A stretch of DNA of 42,713 bases from Endomicrobiaceae bacterium. Lineage in GTDB: Bacteria > Elusimicrobiota > Endomicrobiia > Endomicrobiales > Endomicrobiaceae. Positions 16,519 through 28,200 of this stretch are shown in pieces (the stretch's first letter is position 1; every line of letters begins with the position of its first letter). A program made the position numbers and the translations under genes. The notes under the pieces were generated by a model. It worked only from the letters and a program-made list of their open reading frames with translations. It was not told where the DNA came from and did not search any database. The stretch covers positions 1 to 42,713 of the forward strand of contig JAQTSO010000011.1 of the NCBI GenBank assembly GCA_028711215.1, written 5' to 3'.

Positions 16519-17943
16519 TTACCACCGCAGTTTAGGATTTCTTGCAGCTTCCACTTCATTTAATCTGCCGACTGAAGTTTTTGACGGAGCATTTTTTATG
16601 ACTTCAGGATTACTTTTAGATTCATCAATAATTTTTGATAATACATCTGCAAATTCATCTAATGTTTGTTTTGATTCAGTTTCTGTAGGTTCTATCATCA
16701 TTGCTTCTTCCACTATTAAAGGAAAATATATTGTCGGTGCATAATATCCGTAATCAAGTAATCGTTTAGCCACATCCAAAGTTCTGACCCCTTCTCCTAA
16801 ATGTCCTTTTGTAGATAATACAAATTCATGTGTACAGACATTGCCGGCAGGTATGGAAACTTTATTTTTTAAAAGATTAAGTATATAGTTGGCATTTATA
16901 TTCGCCTGTACGGATGCATCCGTCAATCCTTTGCCGCCCAGCGATTTAATATAAATGCATGCTTTTAATAAAACCGGAAAATTACCGAAGAAAGCTTTCA
17001 TTTGCCCTACGGACAATTTTTTATTGCCGAAATTTAATTTGAATTTATCATCTTCTTTTATTACGGTCGGCACAGGCAAAAAATCTTTTAAAAATGATTT
17101 TACGCCGACAGGTCCCGCTCCGGGTCCGCCGCCGCCGTGCGGTGTTGAAAAAGTTTTATGCAAATTAATATGCATAACATCAAAACCCATATCTCCCGGT
17201 CTTGCTATACCCATAACGGCATTTAAATTTGCTCCGTCATAATACAACAATGAACCGTTTGCATGCATAATTTCCGCAATCTCGGGAATATGTTTTTCAA
17301 AAACACCGAGTGTATTCGGATTTGTCATCATTATACCGGCAACTTCAGGTGTTAATATTTCTTTAAGTTTTTCAGGCGATAACGTACCGTCAGCTTCTGA
17401 TTTTAATGATACAACTTCAAAACCGGAAAGCATTGCAGATGCAGGATTTGTTCCGTGTGCAGAATCAGGAACTATAATTTTTGTTCTTTTTTCTTTTTTA
17501 CTTTTAAAATATTGTGATATTATTAAAAGACCTGTATGTTCTCCGTGAGCTCCGGCTGCAGGCTGTAATGTAAAAGCATCCATCCCTGAAACTTCACATA
17601 AATCTTTTTCAAGTTCATACATTATTTCCAAACTACCTTGAATTGTATCTTCGGACTGATAAGGATGAACCGATGCAAAACTGTCAAATTTTGCAATTTT
17701 TTCGTTAATAATAGGATTATATTTCATCGTACAAGAACCAAGCGGATAAAAGGTTGAACTTAAAGCATAATTTTTTCTTGATAACGCAGTAAAATGCCTT
17801 AAAACCGTTCCTTCGGTTAAATCAGGAATATTCGGAACAGATTTTCTTTGATATTTTTCATCAACGGCAATATCTGATGCAATATCACAATTAAATATAT
17901 TACTTTCTCTGTTTGAAGTTGTTTCATTTAGAATTTTATTCAT
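16519..17943 (-). CDS. gcvPB: glycine decarboxylase P protein, subunit 2
   Basis: The PLP-bearing half of the split P protein of the glycine cleavage system. It decarboxylates glycine and passes the aminomethyl group to the lipoyl arm of GcvH. The PLP lysine is in the HKTFSTPHGGGGPGAGP stretch; the LGSCTMKYNP segment near residue 66 is also characteristic. The 474 residues are normal for subunit 2. AGAGGA precedes the ATG. It follows gcvPA by 24 bases. No gcvT (T protein) or lpdA (L protein) is in this window, so the full cycle must depend on genes elsewhere, or the system is used differently. Confidence 0.97.
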   Translation of the reverse strand: MNKILNETTSNRESNIFNCDIASDIAVDEKYQRKSVPNIPDLTEGTVLRHFTALSRKNYALSSTFYPLGSCTMKYNPIINEKIAKFDSFASVHPYQSEDTIQGSLEIMYELEKDLCEVSGMDAFTLQPAAGAHGEHTGLLIISQYFKSKKEKRTKIIVPDSAHGTNPASAMLSGFEVVSLKSEADGTLSPEKLKEILTPEVAGIMMTNPNTLGVFEKHIPEIAEIMHANGSLLYYDGANLNAVMGIARPGDMGFDVMHINLHKTFSTPHGGGGPGAGPVGVKSFLKDFLPVPTVIKEDDKFKLNFGNKKLSVGQMKAFFGNFPVLLKACIYIKSLGGKGLTDASVQANINANYILNLLKNKVSIPAGNVCTHEFVLSTKGHLGEGVRTLDVAKRLLDYGYYAPTIYFPLIVEEAMMIEPTETESKQTLDEFADVLSKIIDESKSNPEVIKNAPSKTSVGRLNEVEAARNPKLRW

Positions 17944-17967
17944 TTTGTCCTCTGTATATTTGCTGTC

Positions 17968-19311
17968 CTATTTTGCATTTTTAAGAACATCCACTAAAAT
18001 ATCTATCTCTTTTTTTGTTCTTTTTTCCGTTACGGCAAACATAATGCAGTCTTTATATTTTTTATCTATTTTAACAAGTGATAACGGACCTAAAATATTT
18101 TTTTTCAATAATTCTTTTTCTATTTTCTTGATATTTTTTGTTGTCTTAAAAATAAACTCATTGAAAAACAGACTGTTATCAAATAACGGAGTAAATCCGT
18201 CTATATTTTTTATTAAATTAAATGCATACCTTGCTTTTGAAATATTAACTTCAGCAAGTTCTTTGATTCCGCTTTTGCCCAGACATGCCAAATAAACGCA
18301 TGCGCTTAAAGCATTAAGCGCGGAATTTGTGCATATATTTGATGTCGCTTTTTCTCTTCTGATATGTTGTTCTCTTGACTGGAGTGTTAAAACAAAACCC
18401 GTTTTGCCGTTTTTATCAGTTGTTTTACCAACCACTCTTCCGGGCATTTTCCATTCAAGCGATTTTTTTACCGACATAAAACCAAACGTTGAACCGCCTA
18501 AATACATTTGATTACCAAACACTTGTCCTTCACCTACTGCAATATCTGCACCGCATTCGCCCGGAGTTTTTAAAATACCGAGAGAAACAGGATTTACGAC
18601 TGCAACAAACAAAGCATTTTTTGTTTTTGTAATTTGTGACAATACCTGCATATCTTCTACAATACCGAAAAAATTAGGAGACTGGACAACCACGCATGCA
18701 ATATCATCGGCAATCTTATTTTCTAAAATATTCTGTGAAGTTGAACCTGTTTTTTCGTCTATATCAATTTTTATAATTTCTATATTTAACTTTTTAACAT
18801 AAGTTTCAACAACACTGATATATTGGGGATGAAGAGCTTTTGAAATAATAACTTTATTTTTTTTAGAAGTTCTTACCGCAAGAAGTACCGCTTCGGCAAC
18901 TGCAGTTGCACCGTCATACATAGAAGCATTTGAGGTATCAAGTTCCGTTAATTCGCATATCATGCTTTGATATTCAAAAATAGCCTGTAATGTACCCTGG
19001 CTTGCTTCTGCCTGATACGGAGTATATGCCGTCCAAAATTCAGATCTTCCTGTAACCTCATCAACAACCGACGGAATGAAATGGTCATATATTCCCGCAC
19101 CTCTGAAACAAATTAAATTTGATTTGTTTTTAGAAGCATAGTTTTTAAATAACGCCAATAATTCCTGTTCTGTTATGCCGTCTGCAATATTTAATTTTTT
19201 TGCTCTGGCAACTTCTGGTATCTGCAATGATAAAAGTTCATCTGCAGTTTTAACGCCGATAACTTCCAGCATTTTTTGTTTATCTTCTTTGCTTACCGGT
19301 ATATAATTCAT
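17968..19311 (-). CDS. gcvPA: glycine decarboxylase P protein, subunit 1
   Basis: The non-PLP-lysine partner of GcvPB; the two form the active heterotetramer of anaerobic and archaeal-type split glycine decarboxylases. The 447 residues and the N-terminal YIPVSKEDKQKMLEVIG start are typical of the family, as are the FRGAGIYDHFIPSVVD and TAYTPYQAEASQGTLQ segments, which contribute to the active-site cleft. AAGGC precedes the ATG. It lies 12 bases after gcvH and 24 before gcvPB, so the three are one translational group. Confidence 0.96.
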   Translation of the reverse strand: MNYIPVSKEDKQKMLEVIGVKTADELLSLQIPEVARAKKLNIADGITEQELLALFKNYASKNKSNLICFRGAGIYDHFIPSVVDEVTGRSEFWTAYTPYQAEASQGTLQAIFEYQSMICELTELDTSNASMYDGATAVAEAVLLAVRTSKKNKVIISKALHPQYISVVETYVKKLNIEIIKIDIDEKTGSTSQNILENKIADDIACVVVQSPNFFGIVEDMQVLSQITKTKNALFVAVVNPVSLGILKTPGECGADIAVGEGQVFGNQMYLGGSTFGFMSVKKSLEWKMPGRVVGKTTDKNGKTGFVLTLQSREQHIRREKATSNICTNSALNALSACVYLACLGKSGIKELAEVNISKARYAFNLIKNIDGFTPLFDNSLFFNEFIFKTTKNIKKIEKELLKKNILGPLSLVKIDKKYKDCIMFAVTEKRTKKEIDILVDVLKNAK

Positions 19312-19323
19312 TTTTTTGCCTTA

Positions 19324-19698
19324 TTATATTGATTTTTTATAATCTTCTGCCGAGAGTAAATCTTTTAAATCATTTTCATTTTCAAGTTCTATTACGAAGA
19401 AAAATCCTTTTTCATAAGGGGACTGATTTATAAGTTCCGGACTTGATAAAAGCGCTTCGTTAACTTCGACAACCGTTCCTGAAACCGGGCTGTAAATATC
19501 AAAAGCCGATTTAACGGACTCCACAACCGCACACGGTTGGGCTTTTTTAAATTTTTTACCGACTTCCGGCAATTCTACATGAACTATATCTGTTATTTCA
19601 TGTTGCGCATGGTCAGTAATGCCGACATAAACTTTATTGCCTTCTTTTTTTGACCATTCATGAGTTTTTGCATAAAATAAATCATTTGGAACATTCAT
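19324..19698 (-). CDS. gcvH: glycine cleavage system H protein
   Basis: Carries the lipoyl arm that shuttles the aminomethyl group between the P and T proteins. It has 124 residues in the preferred frame; the lipoylated lysine is K63 in VESVKSAFD. The start with NDLFYAKTHEW and the GITDHAQ strand are conserved. The frame opens at 19719, but the ATG at 19698 has CGGAG about 8 bases upstream and matches the family start. It overlaps the 3' end of ricT by 17 bases. Lipoate supply genes are not in the window. Confidence 0.95.
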   Translation of the reverse strand: MNVPNDLFYAKTHEWSKKEGNKVYVGITDHAQHEITDIVHVELPEVGKKFKKAQPCAVVESVKSAFDIYSPVSGTVVEVNEALLSSPELINQSPYEKGFFFVIELENENDLKDLLSAEDYKKSI

Positions 19699-20509
19699 TT
19701 TTTTCTCCGTTATTTTCAATTTCTTTTATTTGTGTTATTTTAAAATTCTTTATATTACGTTCATCAAATTCCACCCCGCAGGTTTCTTTCACACAATTTA
19801 TTGATACAAGTTTTCCCTTGCCGTTCGGAGTGCCTACCATTGCACCCATTGCAGGCAGTGATTTTTTCAACTTTGCATATAGTTCGTGTTCATATACAAG
19901 ACAACACATAAGTCTGCCGCAAAGCCCGGAAAGCTTTGTCGTGTTAAGAGATAAGTCTTGGTCTTTTGCCATATCAATTGTAACGGAATTAAAATCTTTT
20001 AAAAACATTTTGCAACATAATTGCTGCCCGCATGTGCCAATACCGCCTATAATTTTTGCTTCGTCTCTTACTCCAATCTGAACCATCTGAATTCTTGTCT
20101 TCAAAGCATGCCCCAAAACTTTTATGAATTCTCTGAAATCAACCCGTGTTTCGGATGTATAATAAATAAACAATTTTGTCCTGTCAAATGTATAATTAAC
20201 ACTTGTTAATTTCATATCCAAATTTATTTCTGATATCTTTTCATACACTTTATCCCAAGCCAAATCATTTTTATGTTCATTGTTTTCTAATCGCTTTATA
20301 TCATGTTCATTTGCCTTTCTGATTACCACACCGAATTTTATATCCGCAGGCTGTTCCATTTCTTTTTCTTTTTCACATATAAAACCAACCTCAACACCGT
20401 GCTCGGTTTCAACTATTACAGTTTCATTTAATTCTAAAGTTAAATGTTTCGGCTGTGCATATATTTTTTCTTTAATCTTTCTTACAATCACTCCGACTAC
20501 TCTAGGCAT
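19682..20509 (-). CDS. ricT: PSP1-domain protein, RicT/YaaT-like
   Basis: A 275-residue PSP1 domain protein related to Bacillus subtilis RicT (YaaT), part of a complex that binds iron-sulfur clusters and affects RNA processing and development; its role outside Firmicutes is less clear. The PSP1 domain is the central basic region; the cysteine-rich segments IGTCGQQLCCKMF and GLCGRLMCCL (about residues 165-205) are the probable cluster ligands. CGGAG precedes the ATG. The gene sits between holB and gcvH, and tmk-holB-yaaT is a well-conserved order in many bacteria, which supports the assignment. Confidence 0.9.
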   Translation of the reverse strand: MPRVVGVIVRKIKEKIYAQPKHLTLELNETVIVETEHGVEVGFICEKEKEMEQPADIKFGVVIRKANEHDIKRLENNEHKNDLAWDKVYEKISEINLDMKLTSVNYTFDRTKLFIYYTSETRVDFREFIKVLGHALKTRIQMVQIGVRDEAKIIGGIGTCGQQLCCKMFLKDFNSVTIDMAKDQDLSLNTTKLSGLCGRLMCCLVYEHELYAKLKKSLPAMGAMVGTPNGKGKLVSINCVKETCGVEFDERNIKNFKITQIKEIENNGEKNECSK

Positions 20510-20521
20510 TGAATTCTCCGT

Positions 20522-21475
20522 TTAAACTATTTTTGAGTTTATGTATATAAACAAATTATCTAAAACCGTATTGGGATTTACATTCCGGGTTAAGTATATC
20601 TTATGTTCAGACAATTTTTCAATAATATCTATATATTTTTCAGGTTCCTTTCTAAAACTTTTCATGGCATTTTCTATAATCATATCCAATACCGATATGG
20701 CTGTTTCTCTGTCCCTTGAAACTTGTTTACTTTTTTCAAGCAGATCTACTGTCGGTATTTTTTTTCTGGTAAGCTCTTTCCATAACGTTGCATATTCATT
20801 TTGGGTGTTTAACATCAAAGTTTCTGCCTTACCTATTGAACCTTCGGCATCTTCCGCTATTTTTATTGCGCTTTCTTCACTAATAGAATGTTGTTCTATT
20901 AAATATTTTATAATTTCATCTTTGGGCAAAGGCTGAAAAAAAACGGTCTGCGTTCTTGATAAAATTGTTGTAGGAATTGTTTCTCTGTGCTTTGCTATAA
21001 GAATCAAGATAGTATGTTCCGGCGGTTCTTCCAATGTTTTTAATAAACTGTTAAACGCATCTATTGTTAATTTTTCGGCAGGTTCTATTATAAAAATTTT
21101 CCACTTTCCCTCCGCCGACTTCATATAGACATATTTCTGCATATATCTTATAAGATTTATCCCCAGCTTTGTTTTTGTTTTTTCCCCTTCGGTTTCAGGT
21201 ATTTCTTCCTGCTTTTCAAAATTTATCATATGCAAATCGGGATAGGCATCTTTATTTATCATCTCGCAAGCCGCACAATGATTGCATGCGCCGAGATCCG
21301 TTTTTGCATAATCATTTATCGTGCAATTTAAAATTTTTGTAAATTCTATTGCCATTTTCTTCTTACCGATACCGTCTTCACCGATAAAAAGATAAGCGTG
21401 GGGAATTTTATTATTTTTTATTTGTTCTGCAATGATTTTTTTTGCTCTATTCTGGGCAATAATACTTTTAAACAT
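20522..21475 (-). CDS. holB: DNA polymerase III delta-prime subunit
   Basis: Part of the clamp loader that places the sliding clamp on DNA. The 317-residue AAA+ protein has a Walker A loop (GEDGIGK, residues 32-38), a zinc module with cysteines C51, C64, C67 and C70, and the SRC-like L-S-R-T-Q-T motif. An intact Walker A is seen in many bacterial DnaX-type or delta-prime subunits, so a DnaX-type reading is possible, but the order tmk-holB-ricT supports delta-prime. The start overlaps the end of tmk by 8 bases. Confidence 0.9.
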   Translation of the reverse strand: MFKSIIAQNRAKKIIAEQIKNNKIPHAYLFIGEDGIGKKKMAIEFTKILNCTINDYAKTDLGACNHCAACEMINKDAYPDLHMINFEKQEEIPETEGEKTKTKLGINLIRYMQKYVYMKSAEGKWKIFIIEPAEKLTIDAFNSLLKTLEEPPEHTILILIAKHRETIPTTILSRTQTVFFQPLPKDEIIKYLIEQHSISEESAIKIAEDAEGSIGKAETLMLNTQNEYATLWKELTRKKIPTVDLLEKSKQVSRDRETAISVLDMIIENAMKSFRKEPEKYIDIIEKLSEHKIYLTRNVNPNTVLDNLFIYINSKIV

Positions 21476-22124
21476 GCTTTTTTCTTTTACTTAAAAACTT
21501 TTCAATTTCTGCATTAATTAGGATTTGAGTATCCTCTATTGTCTCTTTTATTTCTATTTTCTTTATTCTCTTCGGGTATTTCTTTGAAAGAGCCAAAAAC
21601 CCTTTGCGTACATCATTGTGAAACTTAATTTTTTCTCTTTCAATTCTGTCGCCGTTATTAAAACATTTTTTTGCTTTTGCTCTTGTAATGCCTATCTTAG
21701 GATCTATATCAAGGTAAATCGTTAAGTCCGGTTTAATACCAAGTGTTGCAATATCGTTTAATTTTTCAATGGTTTTTATATCTATTTTACGCCCATATCC
21801 CTGATATGCTATTGTTGAATCGGTAAATCTGTCGCATATTACAATAAATCCACCTGCTAAATTCGGTTTAACTATATCTTCAATGTGCTGAACTCTGGCA
21901 GATTCATACAGCATGAGCTCGCATAACGGTGCAATTTTAAGTTTTGGATTTAAAAGTATATTTCTTACCTGTTCGGCAACTGTACTGCCGCCCGGTTCTC
22001 TGGTTAAAATAACTTTAAAACCCTTATTTTTTAAATATTTTTTTAAAAGCTTAGATTGTGTTGATTTGCCGCATCCTTCGCAACCTTCAATCGTAATAAA
22101 AAGCCCGTTAAATTTAGTTACCAT
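21468..22124 (-). CDS. tmk: thymidylate kinase
   Basis: Phosphorylates dTMP to dTDP. The 218-residue P-loop kinase shows the Walker A motif GCEGCGKST (residues 14-22), the REPGGS dTMP-binding motif, the DRFTDSTIAYQGYGR motif and a lid region rich in Lys/Arg. It begins a long operon (tmk-holB-ricT-gcv-uppP-yqaA). No Shine-Dalgarno precedes the ATG; instead a near-consensus promoter ends 8 bases before it, so the message is predicted to be leaderless. Confidence 0.97.
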   Translation of the reverse strand: MVTKFNGLFITIEGCEGCGKSTQSKLLKKYLKNKGFKVILTREPGGSTVAEQVRNILLNPKLKIAPLCELMLYESARVQHIEDIVKPNLAGGFIVICDRFTDSTIAYQGYGRKIDIKTIEKLNDIATLGIKPDLTIYLDIDPKIGITRAKAKKCFNNGDRIEREKIKFHNDVRKGFLALSKKYPKRIKKIEIKETIEDTQILINAEIEKFLSKRKKHV

Positions 22125-22132
22125 AGAAGAGA

Positions 22133-22161
22133 ATTCTATAAAAAAAAAGATAGAGTGTCAA
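22133..22161 (-). promoter_or_regulatory. sigma-70-type promoter of the tmk operon
   Basis: Reading the minus strand: TTGACA (22161-22156), a 17-base spacer and TAGAAT (22138-22133), 11 of 12 consensus bases. The predicted transcription start is about 22126, two bases before the tmk ATG at 22124. The usual Shine-Dalgarno is missing. Confidence 0.65.
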
Positions 22162-22235
22162 AGAAATGAAAAGGTATTGAATTTGGAATACTCCCGATAT
22201 TTTACAAAAGCATCCATATGTTACAATGCAGAAAA

Positions 22236-25200
22236 CTAAGCAGCAGACAATATTGCCCTTGTATTTATCATAATATCATGTTGTTTCAATGCCAGACTTG
22301 TTATATCAATTTCAATATCATTTGCTTGGGCAAAAGGTATTAAAAATATAAGAGTATTAACTGCTTTAGAATCAGGTTCTGTTTCTGCAAATGCTCTTTG
22401 TGTAAGCTGCCCGATATTATTTTCAAGATATTCTGCAAGTATACGTTCCCTTTCGAATTCGTTATTTTTACTTATGACTTGCATAAATTCGTTATCAATT
22501 TCATCGTAAATATCATTAACAAGACCAAAAGTTCGCATTTTTATAGCTTGAGCCAATACATTTTCATATTCCTGATTTTTTAATCCCGTTTCCCTGCCAT
22601 TTTTTGCCAACTCATTTGCCGCCGAAATTCTAAAAATTATCTGTTCTAAAAACATTTCATCCTTTGAAGTTTGCACCTCATCAGCTAAATCATTAAAACT
22701 AAAAAACTGTTTTAATTGCTTATTTTTTTCACTTAACATTGCAACTATTTCTTTATATACCTTTAACCGTATGTTTGTATTTTCAGGTGTAATATTAACA
22801 TAGTCACTGTATATTCGCAGTAATTCTCCAACCGTTTTATCGTCAAAACTTTCTGCAAGACTCTTAATGCTGTAAGTCTGGGATATTTTTTTTGCCGTAT
22901 ATTTTGATTTTACTGCTGAAATTATGTTTTGTATTTTGCCAAATGCGAAAATGTCCCTTAATATTCCGGACAATGTTGTATCTTGTTCCGAATTTATTGC
23001 CTTTTTGAGCAGACTGTTTTTTAATATAATAGGCTGTCTTGAAATATTAGAAGTTATTAAAGCAATAATTTTTTGCACGGTATCCGAATCTGCTCCAAAC
23101 AGAGCCTCCGTCGTATCGTTTGTAAAACTGTCAGTAATCATATATTTACCGTTTATAATTTCAACATATCCCAAAAGCATTGTATTTTTTTTGATTTCAT
23201 TTTTCTTAATATTATCTTGGACTAAAACATACACCAAAACATTTTTTGATTTGGCCTGAAGCAGTATATCATTAAACTTATCAATACCTATATCCGCAAG
23301 CAATTGTTTGTAAGTTTCATAACTGAAAACTAACTGGCAACTTATATTTTTCTGCTGTTCAATGATATTTATAAAATCGCTGATTCTTTCTTTTTGATTT
23401 TTAGAAACATTAAAATCATCTATATATCTAAAAATACTTTCTTTAACGACAAAACCGTATCTCGTAATAATATCAATATAAGAACCGGCTATTTCATAGA
23501 CAGTTCTTGCACCTGATGATGTGATTTCAATTTCAACTAATCCGTTGTTTTGCTGTTTTATTGTCTCTTTTTCTCCGCTTACCAATTTCACACCGATTAT
23601 ATCAAGATTATCCGGCAACAGTTTTTTACCGTAAAAATCATTTATGCTGCTTGCAATTTGTCTGTTTATTACATCGCTGTCTTTTACACAGTTTATGATA
23701 TCATCATAACTGCAATTATCAGCATACAGATAAATTGTATTTTTGATAAGACCTATATATACACCGTTACCGTTAATTTCAAGCCCTGCGGATTTTAAAT
23801 TTAATTTTTGGACTGTATTGTTATCAGGAACACTGTCAATAACAAAAATATCAGTATACATAACCCCGTCTATTAATTGCGGTTCTGTATCATTATAAAT
23901 AATATTATCGGCAAATATTTTCCTGTATACAGCACCCACTTTTTGTGATTTTTCATTTTTTTCCGTAAAAATATTCAATATTGAGTCCGGCAGCGATTTA
24001 AAAAATCTAAAAATTGCCGGTTTTTGCCGCATATTGGCGGAACCTGTCTTTTGTTCCGGTTTGGATTCAGATGTGTCTGATAAAAAACTGTTAATATCAA
24101 CATTTTCTATAAAATATTTATCTATATTTTCCAATTCATTGGAACTGTTATATATCGCATTATGATGAATATATAAACTGTGTTTATGCATCACTTCTTT
24201 TGTTACGGCTTCCTGCTGGGCTTTCAGTGTCGGATTATTCAACTGCTGACATATCAGATCAAAACCGCCTTCTTCTTTTTGCCATGCCAGCCAATTGGAT
24301 AAATCCGTCATATTTGTATGATTCAGCATTATATATCTGATATTAAATCCGGAAGTATCTGCCGTTAATTCCCTGCCGTCTATATAATCTTTCCCTTTAA
24401 AATTTGTTGCTATTTCCGCGGTAGTTTTATTATTATCAGTACCGTAAAAATCAAGTTTCCAATCATCTATATTTTCATTCAATTCATTCAATGCTTTTCT
24501 GACAAGCCAAGCAAAAGTTCTCAATTCTTCACCCGTAGCCGCACCGCAGGACCAAAACCTGAAAGTTCTGTCGCCTTTGGCAATTTTATCTTTTAACATT
24601 TCTATTACAAAACCGTATTGTCCGTTTTCATTATGTTTAAAAAGCGGAGCATAAATTGTACTGCGGATATCTCTTTTGAAAAATTGTGTATAGTAATGGA
24701 CATTACCTTTAAAATCTGTCGGCACATATTCGGTAATAAGTCCTCTTATTATCGTATATGCTTCTTCTTTTGATATCGTATCAGGCACAAATACTGTTTC
24801 TGTTTTGCCAAAAAAACCGTGTTTAAATGAAGCAGTAAGGCCGTCTGACATTACTTTAAATTTTATTTTATAAATTGTTTTAAAAAATGCAGGCTGTTTT
24901 TCAAACTCACTTATAACATAATCAAGATTCTTATATTGTTTTAATTTCTTTTTTTTATCGGTGGTTAAAAAAGCACCTGAAAACAATAATCCCATCAGTC
25001 CGTAAGGATTTGCCTGTGCAGATTTAACAGGATTTGTGTTTAACTGATCAACAGATGAAAGAGAAGAATCAGAATCTGTCACTGAAGACACAGAACCGAT
25101 TAATTTATCAATTATCTCCTGTATTTTTTCCTGTCTGGACCCGCTTGTTATATTTCCTTCTGATATTTCTCTGTCGGCAACTTTACCTGCAAAAATTTCT

Positions 25201-28200
25201 ATTACATCTTTTAAAGTTTTTTGAATATTTTGAGCGGGAACTTCTTTTATCCCCTGTAAATATTCTATTATAGAATCCTGCAGTAAATTTGCAGAATCAA
25301 TCCCGACGGCTTTTCTTACTTCTTCTATTACAATGTAAGCAATAGAGTATTCGTCAGTTGTTTCGTTTATATCTTTTATTGTTTTATCCCCGGTATACCG
25401 CATTTCAAGAGAAACTTTCGATTCTACCTGAACGGCTTCCAATTCGGCATACAATTCGGAAACTTTATAAGTTTCTATGTTTTCATTTATACCAAGAATG
25501 TTCAAAAATCTTATATGGGCTACCTCATGAGCAGCAACGAATATCGGATTTGTGGTAATGTTGTCCCCGCTTATAACATATGATAAATTTGCATTTGATA
25601 TCTGCGCCTGACCGGGCTTTACAATTCTTGCATCCTTTAATATTGATTCATAATCTTCACCGGCATCTGTTACAAAATTCATCATTCCGCACAATGCCTG
25701 CCATTGAAAACTGTTTTGTATGTCTATAAACTTAATAGACGGCTCCCTTAAAATGTATTTGGCGTCAAGATATTGGAGCATTTCATCTTTATTAAACAAA
25801 GCACCCGCCTTAGTTCCATCTTTGGCATTTAAAAGCATATAGGCATAAAAACGGTAATGCATATCTTTTTTACTGTTTATTATACCGATTAAACCTTCAG
25901 TGTCATTTCTCAAAGACAGAATGTTTAAATATGAAATTTCATCGTCACTATATACTTTCATAAGTTCCGCATTTAAAGCTTTATCTTTTTCTATAAAAGT
26001 AAGATTATCGGCAATTATTTCATCTACAGACTGTAAAACTTCCTTCCATGCGAATACAAATAAACTATCATCAATTGTCGGCATCAACACACTGTCAAAT
26101 GATGTTATTTCACCTCTGATATAAAGCAGACTTTCAATAAATTTTTCCTGTGTGCCGGCATCTATATTGGCATTAAAAAATTCCTGAAGTATTTTTACGT
26201 CATTTATGTCCTGTCGGGTGAAATTTTTGCTGTTAATATATTTTAAAAATATAATATCAAAATTATTTTTCTCCAAATTAATTATTTCCTGCTGTAACTG
26301 CATATACTCCGCATACTGTATATTGTATTGGTTTTCAAAATAATTATTTGCGAAAATACCTCCGGCTGCAAGCACGGCAATTATCAAACCGGCGGCTAAA
26401 ATTTGGTTTAAACTTAATTTTTTACCTTTCATATATGCCGTTATTAAACCTGTATTATACAACTTGTGAATTTGTGCCGATAATAATTGTCCTATTGCAA
26501 ATAAAACAGGCACTAAAACAGGCAATGTTGCAAAACCTATCATTACCGGTATCGCGGATATTAATGTAAATCCCGTTCCTAATCCAAATAATTTGACTTT
26601 GTCTTTTTTGTCAGTTACTTTGCTGTGTGCAGTTGAAAATATAACCCCTCTTGAAAGTGAATAAATCAATACCGATATCATAATTAAAGGCAATGTTCCT
26701 GTTAAAATGCCAAAAACTATCCCTGAAATACTTGCAAGAGAAGATACAGTATCAAATAAAATCGTCAATGCAGATTTTTTACCTAAACTTATGCTTTGAT
26801 TAAATGTTTCTTTTTCTGCAATACTTTTTATACCTGCTTTTTTTATGAAATTTGAAATAACGCTTGAAAACGGCAGATTATATATCCATTCCCATATGTG
26901 TGATACATTTTTATACTCTTCACCCAAAATTGATGCCGGCGGGGTTTTTGAATATATTATGTCTATTAATAAGGCTATTCTTTTTTCTCTTTCAGCGGTA
27001 TTTATTCTGCCGTCTTCTATTTCTTTATCCACATATTTTTCAACAGCAGAAACAGGAACTACACCGACAGCCATAAAATCTTTTAAAAGATTTATGTCGC
27101 ATTTTGAATCCGTCATATTTACGACATCCGTAAAATCTTCCGTTATTGCCGAAATAAAAAATAAAACGGCCGTTATGTAAGTATACTGCACTTTATTTAT
27201 ATTGCTTTTCAGCAACTCTTTCAAATCTTTTTTTAACGGATTTATAAACAGTTGTGTATCACCGACTCTATCACGCAGTATCTGTAAATGCATAGGAAGG
27301 ATTTCCTCCTGCAATTGCAGATAATCGCGCGTTGCTTTTGTCCTTTCAATAAACATTGATTCAAGTTCTTCAAGAAGTTTGGGTGTTTTATCATGTTTTT
27401 CTATTGTTTCTTGTACACTGAGTTTTTCTGCATTTGCTTTAACGGCGTCCGGCAGGGTTTCATATAAATATTCCTGAAATAATGAAGGAAGCCTTGCAAT
27501 TACGGCTAAATCTATGCCTTTTATCTCAGTAATACTGAATTTTTCAAGATTACGCAGTTTAAATTCCAGACCGTCATTGGAAAAATCAAGTGCCGGATAT
27601 TTTTCAAATAATGCATTTATTCCAAAACCGTTTATACTATTTGTTGTCGGTTGAAATTTATTTTTATCTATATCTTCGGAAGTGCGCATTTGCCCTTCAT
27701 AATTTAATAAAACCATTTTTCGGTCACCGACGGTAATTTCAGTTTTTTCTTCGGTAAAGTTCAGGATAACTTTATCTTTTACAAGATATTTCATACTTTC
27801 TACGACTTTTTCTATATTATCTTTTGAATATACCTTGTTTAAATATTGTATTCCCGATACGACACCCCATTTAAATTGATTAAAATCATTTGTACTTGAT
27901 GCGACGGTAAAACTTAAAGCATTTGTTTCTATGTTCGTTTCTTCGCGAATAATATCTTTGTAATATTTTTCCGATTGTTCTATTCCGCCTTCAACATTCG
28001 GCATAATCGTTATATAACTGATTTGTTTATCCTGCAGAAGCTGTCCGATACCTTTGGTATGGTAACCGCCGGCAATAACAACAATTATCTCTTTTGCCTG
28101 TTGGAAAATATTTTTATTTAAATCCGGAGTATCGTGTGTAATTTCTCTGCCTGCCAACATATTATTTATAAAAATACCGTTTCTCATGTTATTTATGGAA

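Noticed and set aside
22924-27180. Several plus-strand frames of 60-111 codons inside the giant gene
   Set aside because: They are opposite an unbroken 2569-codon frame with recognisable domains and have no ribosome sites; long reading frames of this kind arise by chance opposite coding DNA.
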